Shown piece after piece: positions 58,883 to 64,000 of a DNA stretch of 64,000 bases. The translations under genes and the position numbers were made by a program. The DNA comes from Caldicellulosiruptor naganoensis (lineage in GTDB: Bacteria > Bacillota > Thermoanaerobacteria > Caldicellulosiruptorales > Caldicellulosiruptoraceae): positions 1,581,001 through 1,645,000 of the forward strand of contig NZ_CP113864.1 in NCBI RefSeq assembly GCF_026914285.1. The letters run 5' to 3'. Under the pieces are notes generated by a model. The model was not told the origin of the DNA and made no database searches. It was given only the letters and a program-made list of their open reading frames with translations. Every line of letters begins with the position of its first letter. Positions within the stretch are counted from its first letter, which is position 1.

Positions 58883-59341
58883 TCATTTCTGCACGTTTGA
58901 ATTTAAATTTTCAAAAAGGTAATACCTAAGAGGATATCTTTCATCGTCTAAAAGATACTGCATTCCCTTTCTCTTGTTCACATTTATAATAATTGGAGCT
59001 TTGAGATTAACTCTTGTTTTCTTTACATCTTCTGGAATTACAACAATACAAAAAACTGCAACGTCTCTTTCTGATTCTATCTTAAGCTTTTTCAAAACTT
59101 CCTCGCCTATGTCAAATTCATAGTCAGGTTTTATGTCAAATGGATTAATGATGACAAATGCAACGTCTTTATCTTCGATTGACTGCAGCCACAAAAATGG
59201 ACTGCCTTCTTCTTTGACAATTACAAATTTTTTTAAATTCTCAAACGCAGGAATCCCCTCTTCAAAGGTTATTATATTCTCTTCATTTACTTCAAGCTCT
59301 CCAAATACCCTTGACTGGACTACTGACTTTTGAACTACCAT
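58883..59341 (-). CDS. fliW: Flagellar assembly factor FliW
   Basis: The 152-residue protein has the FliW signature ITFEEGIPAFENLKKFVIVKEEGSPFLWLQSIEDKDVAFVIINPF and VIPEDVKKTRVNLKAPIIINVNKRKGMQYLLDDERYPLRYYLF. It binds flagellin and, when free, sequesters CsrA. It sits between the HEPN-like gene and csrA. Confidence 0.96.
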   Translation of the reverse strand: MVVQKSVVQSRVFGELEVNEENIITFEEGIPAFENLKKFVIVKEEGSPFLWLQSIEDKDVAFVIINPFDIKPDYEFDIGEEVLKKLKIESERDVAVFCIVVIPEDVKKTRVNLKAPIIINVNKRKGMQYLLDDERYPLRYYLFENLNSNVQK

Positions 59342-59359
59342 TTTTTTATTCTCCCTTTT

Positions 59360-59779
59360 TTATAGTTTTAAATAATCCACAATTTCCTTTAGAACTTTCT
59401 TAATCTCATTTAAATCATTCTTCAAGATGTCATATACAACATTTAAATCTAATTGGGCATATTCAGAAACAATTGCATTTCTCAAATCAATTATTTTCTT
59501 CATAAAGATGGAAGAAGCATCCGAAATAACCTTCTCGTTAGCTAAAATTTCAGGAATATCTTCAAAATTCTCAGGCACTTCAAATTGTTTATCAGCAATT
59601 ATGTGATTGCACAGGCTTATTAGATTTTGAGCTATCAAAAACAAATTGTAAGCAACTACATCTTGAATATTACTATTATCTTTAAAATCTTCAAAAGTAA
59701 TACTTTTAAATCTCTCTATTCTTTTCATTCTAAACATTATTTTGCTTATCTTATCTATTATAACCTCTCTTTCGTTCAT
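59360..59779 (-). CDS. HepT/DUF86-type HEPN-like protein lacking the catalytic histidine
   Basis: The 139-residue protein (MNEREVIIDKISKIMFRMKRIERFKSITFEDFKDNSNIQDVVAYNLFLIAQNLISLCNHIIAD...) matches the HepT/DUF86 family, but the RNxxxHxY motif of active RNases is LRNAIVSEYAQLD here, with Ser in the His position. It overlaps the DUF6470 gene by ATGA and precedes fliW, with no MNT gene nearby. It is a translationally coupled member of a flagellar operon, so it has likely been co-opted for a non-toxin task. Its partner is unknown. Confidence 0.8.
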   Translation of the reverse strand: MNEREVIIDKISKIMFRMKRIERFKSITFEDFKDNSNIQDVVAYNLFLIAQNLISLCNHIIADKQFEVPENFEDIPEILANEKVISDASSIFMKKIIDLRNAIVSEYAQLDLNVVYDILKNDLNEIKKVLKEIVDYLKL

Positions 59780-60162
59780 ACCCTCACATCAACCTTGCCC
59801 ATCTCAAAATCTATATACACCTTGCCACCTACAAAATAGATTTCTGGGCGGCTTTTTGGGATTATATCAACGTTGTAGTCATAGGTTGGAAAAGCCTCTT
59901 CAATGCAGATGTCAATTATAGGCTCACCACCATCTTCAATTCTGGCAAGTCTGTTGCCATTTTCTGCTGTCTTTTGTATATACCTCAAAACCTGTTTATA
60001 TCCTTGCTGGGCGCTTTGACGCACCAAGTAATCTGTTGAACCAAGGTTTACTTCTTCCCAGCACCTGTCTTGATTTATTCTGACTTTAAGATGCTCTTGA
60101 TGAAGTTTTATTTTAGCAAAAGTTTGATGAATTTGAATCCTTGCAATTTGCATCTTTAGCAC
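59776..60162 (-). CDS. DUF6470 family protein (YviE-like)
   Basis: The 128-residue protein (MLKMQIARIQIHQTFAKIKLHQEHLKVRINQDRCWEEVNLGSTDYLVRQSAQQGYKQVLRYIQKTAENGNRLARIEDGG) matches the YviE family found between flgL and fliW in Bacillus and relatives. Its role is unknown, perhaps in hook-filament assembly. It ends with the ATGA overlap to the HEPN-like gene. Confidence 0.82.
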   Translation of the reverse strand: MLKMQIARIQIHQTFAKIKLHQEHLKVRINQDRCWEEVNLGSTDYLVRQSAQQGYKQVLRYIQKTAENGNRLARIEDGGEPIIDICIEEAFPTYDYNVDIIPKSRPEIYFVGGKVYIDFEMGKVDVRV

Positions 60163-60190
60163 TTCCTCAAGCTTTTCTGTTAAAGACTAT

Positions 60191-61138
60191 TTAAAACCTC
60201 AAGAAATCCAAAAGTGTTGGTGGCAAAATCTGTGCCCCTGTCTGAAGTGCTGCCCTGTAAACATTTTCTGCGGTTTTCAGCTGCATTATAATCTCTGCCA
60301 TGTCAACATCCTCGTTGTTTGATAGCAATGTAATAAAGTTCACATTGTCGTCACTGAGCCTATTTTTAATAAGCTCAAGCCTGTTCTGAAGTGCTCCAAT
60401 ATCGCCGCGCTGTGCAACAACATTGTCAATGTGTCTGTCAATATCGCTCAAAAGAGAATTTACTGTAGTTGCATCCCCGCTTTCAAGTGCATTTATAAGA
60501 TTATCTAAAACTTTGAATAAATTGCCTTTATTTTCATCTGCTTCACCCTGGATGTAAAAAATCTGGTTGGCTGTTTTATTTATATTAATATAGTTTGCTT
60601 TCATAAGTTCAAATTGAATAATATTTTTTCCAGTTGACAAATCAACAGGATACCCGCCACTTGAGGCAAAATTGCCTGTATCTGAAAAAGAACCATCTGA
60701 ATTAAGTGGTGCTGTGTCTGTTTTAAAACCAGAGAAGATATATCTTCCTGCATAGTTTGTATTTCCCACCTGAATTATATGCTGTTTTATCTGCGCAACC
60801 TCTTTTGCAATCTGAGCCATGTCTTCTTTTGTATTTGTACCATTTGCACCTCTGACTGCAAGTTCTCTAATTCTTTGCAGTGACTCTGTAATATCTGCAA
60901 GAGCACTTTCTGTCATATCAACCCATGACGTTGCATCATCAACATTTTTCTGAAGCTGCTCTATCTCAGACACATCAGTTCTGAGCCTTAGCGACCTTGC
61001 AGTTATCACTGGGTCATCAGAAGGGTATCTAATTTTTTTGCCTGTTGCCATCTTATATTGCAAATCGTCAAGTCTTGCAAGGTTTTTATTAAGATTTATA
61101 AGGAAATTGTTTACCATCATATTACTTGTTATTCTCAT
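60191..61138 (-). CDS. flgL: Flagellar hook-associated protein 3
   Basis: The 315-residue hook-filament junction protein has the flagellin-like N-terminus MRITSNMMVNNFLINLNKNLARLDDLQYKMATGKKIRYPSDDPVIT and the C-terminus ADVDMAE-type NEDVDMAEIIMQLKTAENVYRAALQTGAQILPPTLLDFL. It follows flgK by 25 bases. Confidence 0.96.
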   Translation of the reverse strand: MRITSNMMVNNFLINLNKNLARLDDLQYKMATGKKIRYPSDDPVITARSLRLRTDVSEIEQLQKNVDDATSWVDMTESALADITESLQRIRELAVRGANGTNTKEDMAQIAKEVAQIKQHIIQVGNTNYAGRYIFSGFKTDTAPLNSDGSFSDTGNFASSGGYPVDLSTGKNIIQFELMKANYININKTANQIFYIQGEADENKGNLFKVLDNLINALESGDATTVNSLLSDIDRHIDNVVAQRGDIGALQNRLELIKNRLSDDNVNFITLLSNNEDVDMAEIIMQLKTAENVYRAALQTGAQILPPTLLDFLRF

Positions 61139-61163
61139 TTTGCTCTCACCTCAAAGCTTCAAA

Positions 61164-62741
61164 TTATCTTCCTACAAGTCCAAGCCTGTTTATAAGGACA
61201 TCCAGCATTTCATCAAATGCATTTATCATTCTTGCTGATGCCTGAAACCCGTGCTGGTACTTTATGAGGTTTGTCATCTCTTCATCTATTGAAACACCAG
61301 ACAAAGCCTGACGACGATTGTCAAGCTGGGTGACCATAACTTTCTGGTTTTCTGCAAAGTTCTTTGCACCTTGTGAATCAACACCAAGGTTTGAAATAAG
61401 CGATTTTAAAAAGTCTTCAAACTTGCCTTCTCTAAAGATTGATGTGTCATTTCTAAGCTGTAGCATCTTTACAACAAGGTCATTGCCACCCGGAAGATTA
61501 TCAGGGTCAGTTGTTGTTGCTATGTTGTTCAGATCATTCATTATATCGTCTGATACTTTGATATACCTTGCAAAGAAGAAATTACCAGAATCAACCGGCG
61601 GTTCAAAAAAGTTAATACCTGTGTTCTGCCCGTTTAATGAATATCCTTGTGTATGAAGCTCATTAAACTTTTCAATTAGCTTTTTTGCAAACTCATTTAG
61701 CCTGTTTAGGTAATATGGTATCCCTGTAAAGTTATTTTTATTTGGTACATCAATATCCTGTCCATTTACAGTCAAATCTTCGTCAATCCCACCAATACCA
61801 TCTCTCATATCCAAAAGCCCCTTTAGCTCGCCAGACTTAACATTTAAAACCTGCCCTGTATCTTTCCACATTACAACAAAGAGTCCCGGAACATCATAGA
61901 GGTTTTGCTGCGAAAGTGCATTATCAGGGTCAAAGTTTGTTGGCTGACCATTTGAATCAAAACCACTTAATCTTTTTATCTTTGCTTTGTCTGTCTCAAG
62001 CTCATACACAGTAAAGTGGTTAACCAATGTCTCCCCACTAATTTGGACTATGAATCTGCCCTCTGAATCTTCATATGCTTGTGTGTCAACAATTTTAGAA
62101 AGCTTATCTACCAAAAGATTTCTCTGATCTCGAAGATCGTTTGCCTTCTCGCCACGAAGTTCTAATACGAAAATCTGTTTGTTCAGGTCTGCTATCTGAT
62201 GAGCAATACTGTTTATATCAAGGATTCTGTCGTAAATCTGGTCGTTTAGCTCACTTTGCAAGTCCTCAAGCTGTTTGTACATCTTATGTATTGCATCAGT
62301 TAAACCTTGAGCTCTCTGGCGCACAAGCGCACGAACTGTCAAGCTCTCAGGATTTTTTGATAGTTCCTGCAAGCTTGAGAAAAACTGATCCATAACAGCA
62401 GACAAGCCTGTATCGCTTGGCTCATTAAATATGGCTTCGATAAAATTTAAGTTATCAGCCTTTATTTCATACTCACCCTGGCGCGAATATTCATTTCTAT
62501 ACTGCATATCTAAAAACATATCTCTAATCTGAACAAGGCTCTGAACATCTGCACCCATTCCCACCTGAAACTTTGGATCATAAATCCCCACCTGATTTGA
62601 AGGGGGAATTGATTTTACATTCAAAACCTGTCTTGTATACCCTGGTGTTGAGGCATTTGCAACGTTGTGGGATGTAACCTCAAGCCCTTTTCTATTTACA
62701 TAAATTCCTGTTCTTGCAATCTCAAGACCATAAAAAGACAT
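61164..62741 (-). CDS. flgK: Flagellar hook-associated protein 1
   Basis: The 525-residue protein starts with the rod/hook-type motif SFYGLEIARTGIYVNRKGLEVTSHNVANASTPGYTRQ and ends with SGVSIDEEMTNLIKYQHGFQASARMINAFDEMLDVLINRLG, both diagnostic. It joins the hook to the filament with FlgL. It follows flgN by 23 bases. Confidence 0.97.
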   Translation of the reverse strand: MSFYGLEIARTGIYVNRKGLEVTSHNVANASTPGYTRQVLNVKSIPPSNQVGIYDPKFQVGMGADVQSLVQIRDMFLDMQYRNEYSRQGEYEIKADNLNFIEAIFNEPSDTGLSAVMDQFFSSLQELSKNPESLTVRALVRQRAQGLTDAIHKMYKQLEDLQSELNDQIYDRILDINSIAHQIADLNKQIFVLELRGEKANDLRDQRNLLVDKLSKIVDTQAYEDSEGRFIVQISGETLVNHFTVYELETDKAKIKRLSGFDSNGQPTNFDPDNALSQQNLYDVPGLFVVMWKDTGQVLNVKSGELKGLLDMRDGIGGIDEDLTVNGQDIDVPNKNNFTGIPYYLNRLNEFAKKLIEKFNELHTQGYSLNGQNTGINFFEPPVDSGNFFFARYIKVSDDIMNDLNNIATTTDPDNLPGGNDLVVKMLQLRNDTSIFREGKFEDFLKSLISNLGVDSQGAKNFAENQKVMVTQLDNRRQALSGVSIDEEMTNLIKYQHGFQASARMINAFDEMLDVLINRLGLVGR

Positions 62742-62764
62742 CTCTTTCAGCTCCTTTGTTATTT

Positions 62765-63253
62765 TTAAAGCTTTACATCAAACAAGTTCTTTTTTGTAAT
62801 TTTGCTCTGACCATTTTTTTGGTAAGTAGTGTCGTCGGTGAAATAGGAAGAGATCAAATTTGTCATAAAATCTATATACTCAAGTGAGCTTTGAATAAGC
62901 CTCAAATTTAGATCATTTACACGCTTTATTTCGCTGACAACCTTACTGATAGAATTTTTTATGTCAATTAACTTCTGTTTCTGCTCATCTTTACAAAATT
63001 CTACCAAGTTATCAAGTGATGAGATTTCTGTACTCTTTTCCTTTGATATCTTAGCAATCAAGCTCTGTCTTAAATCTTCTAACTTGTTTATCTCCTCTGC
63101 TTTTTGTTTTTCAATTGTTGACTGCTCTATGAGGGCTGATATGTTGTTTTCAACTATAAATTTTGTTTTGGAGTTGCAAAGTTCAAGTATTTCTCTTAGA
63201 ATATTGTGTTCTTTCTCTAAAATTTCAATTACACTATTTACATCTTGATTCAT
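62765..63253 (-). CDS. flgN: Flagellar export chaperone FlgN
   Basis: The 162-residue helical protein (VNSVIEILEKEHNILREILELCNSKTKFIVENNISALIEQSTIEKQKAEEINKLEDLRQSLI) has the FlgN layout: N-terminal coiled coil, a central kink and a third helix (NSISKVVSEIKRVNDLNLRLIQSSLEYIDFMTNLIS). It escorts FlgK and FlgL for export. It is directly upstream of flgK, and a second FlgN-like gene lies at 37.2 kb. Confidence 0.92.
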   Translation of the reverse strand: MNQDVNSVIEILEKEHNILREILELCNSKTKFIVENNISALIEQSTIEKQKAEEINKLEDLRQSLIAKISKEKSTEISSLDNLVEFCKDEQKQKLIDIKNSISKVVSEIKRVNDLNLRLIQSSLEYIDFMTNLISSYFTDDTTYQKNGQSKITKKNLFDVKL

Positions 63254-63299
63254 GAAAAATCAACTCTTTCCTAACTAAATTTTAAGCAATAAATATAAA

Positions 63300-63324
63300 G
63301 GCTGCTAAAAATTCAAAAGCAGCC
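63300..63324 (-). terminator. Hairpin between flgM and flgN
   Basis: GGCTGCT / AGCAGCC forms a 7-bp stem with an 11-nt loop, followed by TTTATATTTA on the minus strand. It may end the flgM transcript or act as an attenuator before flgN. Confidence 0.6.
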
Positions 63325-63337
63325 ACCGAAAAATTTT

Positions 63338-63625
63338 TTACCATGCGTTTTTCGCTTGCTTATATTCCCTTATTAGTTTTTCCACAACGTCCTTGGCACT
63401 TACATTATAAGTGCCTGACTCAATTTTACTTTTTATTTCATTTACCTTTTCCTCTCGAATGTCAGGTGTTGACTTTATAGCATTCAGAATTGCTTGAAAA
63501 TCCCTTGCTTCACTTGAGATTTCAAGTTTATCTGCATTTCTTACATCTTGCTTCTTCTCTACCTTGTTTACTCTTGTGCTGCTACTGTATAGCTGGAATA
63601 TCCTCATCCTATCTTCTATCCTCAT
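63338..63625 (-). CDS. flgM: Anti-sigma-28 factor FlgM
   Basis: The 95-residue protein has a disordered start and the FlgM C-terminal domain that binds sigma-28 (ADKLEISSEARDFQAILNAIKSTPDIREEKVNEIKSKIESGTYNVSAKDVVEKLIREY). A GTG start at 63646 exists, but the ATG at 63625 with GGATGGGA upstream gives the normal length. A sigma-28-type promoter lies at 63665-63692, a standard feedback design. Confidence 0.93.
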   Translation of the reverse strand: MRIEDRMRIFQLYSSSTRVNKVEKKQDVRNADKLEISSEARDFQAILNAIKSTPDIREEKVNEIKSKIESGTYNVSAKDVVEKLIREYKQAKNAW

Positions 63626-63664
63626 AGCAAATCCCATCCTTTGCACTCAACATTCTCACTTAAT

Positions 63665-63692
63665 ATATCGTTAAAACTTGCAAAAAAGTTTA
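63665..63692 (-). promoter_or_regulatory. sigma-28 type promoter of flgM
   Basis: TAAA (63689-63692) and AACGATAT (63665-63672) on the minus strand are separated by 16 bp. The -10 box is weaker than at fliC and flaG (6 of 8 matches to GCCGATAT). Confidence 0.68.
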
Positions 63693-63700
63693 ACAGAATT

Positions 63701-64000
63701 TTATTTCTTCTCGTCATCCTTGAAATCTTTAGAAAGATATCTATAGCCGCCTTCTTTTCTCTTAGCATACTCTTCATTCTTCTTCATGCTCTCTCGAAGC
63801 TTTTTATCATCAAGATAGCTCAAAAACCGTGTACCAACTTCTCTTTTGCACTCATCACAAAGCCTACCTGTTTTTATAGCTTTTCCGCATCTTTCACACT
63901 CTAAAATGATATTGCTCTCTCCCACAATCTCAAGTCTTTCCTCTTTTAAAAATCTTAAAATTTTCTCAGGTGACACACCTGTTGCATTAGACACCTCTGG
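63701..64000 (-). CDS. YvyF-type flagellar operon protein (partial, 5' end beyond window)
   Basis: The frame is open to the window edge, so the start is missing; 100 codons are visible (PEVSNATGVSPEKILRFLKEERLEIVGESNIILECERCGKAIKTGRLCDECKREVG...). The N-terminal helix-turn-helix-like part is followed by a zinc ribbon (CERC...CDEC), which matches the YvyF (TIGR03826) family at the head of the flgM-flgN-flgK-flgL locus in Bacillota. The C-terminus is charged and ends KDFKDDEKK. Confidence 0.88.
   Translation of the reverse strand, partial: PEVSNATGVSPEKILRFLKEERLEIVGESNIILECERCGKAIKTGRLCDECKREVGTRFLSYLDDKKLRESMKKNEEYAKRKEGGYRYLSKDFKDDEKK

Overview
The window looks like a chromosomal segment of an AT-rich, low-GC Gram-positive thermophile. 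A Caldicellulosiruptor-like member of the Bacillota is my best guess, from protein style and gene order; no search was run. Nearly all genes have AGGAGG-type ribosome sites and many start with TTG or GTG. No tRNA, rRNA or CRISPR array was seen.

Layout. 1-3.4 kb: an IS1182-family transposase gene split by an IS1634-family element. 3.5-12.8 kb: minus-strand housekeeping genes (cysK, a phasin-like gene with aarF, ligA, a Nif3-family gene with trmK, and a glycosyltransferase pair). 13.2-20.8 kb: mostly plus-strand genes, namely a CsoR/CstR-type repressor with thioredoxin, a frameshifted small gene, an O2-type H-NOX chemoreceptor with an in-frame TGA, a lytic transglycosylase and ychF. 20.9-32.9 kb: a long minus-strand run (larC-larB-larE, an epimerase, guaB, a DUF6106 gene, lepB, mutS2, a HEPN/MNT pair, proA, proB). 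33-37 kb: thpR, an MFS transporter and a DUF2442 gene split by a second, apparently identical IS1634-family copy. 37.2-40.2 kb: flaG-fliD-fliS-flgN-like operon. 40.3-46.1 kb: a decayed accessory region (frameshifted HEPN/MNT, DUF488 gene and its partial duplicate, SecB-like protein, nuclease-like and methyltransferase remnants). 46.3-51.3 kb: two large sugar-transfer proteins beside flagellin. 51.3-57.8 kb: a five-gene operon of an Lhr-like helicase, three P-loop ATPases and a coiled-coil protein. 58-58.6 kb: a broken DUF4143 ATPase gene and a palindrome array. 58.6-64 kb: yvyF-flgM-flgN-flgK-flgL-DUF6470-HEPN-like-fliW-csrA.

How it fits together. The flagellar genes form a late-class regulon. 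Three sigma-28-type promoters with the same 16-bp spacing precede flaG, fliC and flgM. The fliC leader carries two candidate CsrA sites, and csrA and fliW lie 7.4-8 kb away, so the FliW-CsrA-flagellin switch is encoded here. The two sugar-transfer genes next to fliC are candidates for flagellin glycosylation.

The most unusual element is the five-gene operon between csrA and fliC. Its last two genes resemble the BrxD-BrxHI pair of BREX defence, with two further ATPases and a coiled-coil protein of unknown role, but no BREX methyltransferase, PglZ or other hallmark gene is present. It is the best candidate for an undescribed system. Other notable points are an H-NOX receptor cut by TGA, a HEPN-like protein in the flagellar operon that has lost its catalytic histidine, and several one-base homopolymer indels that may be real decay or assembly error.
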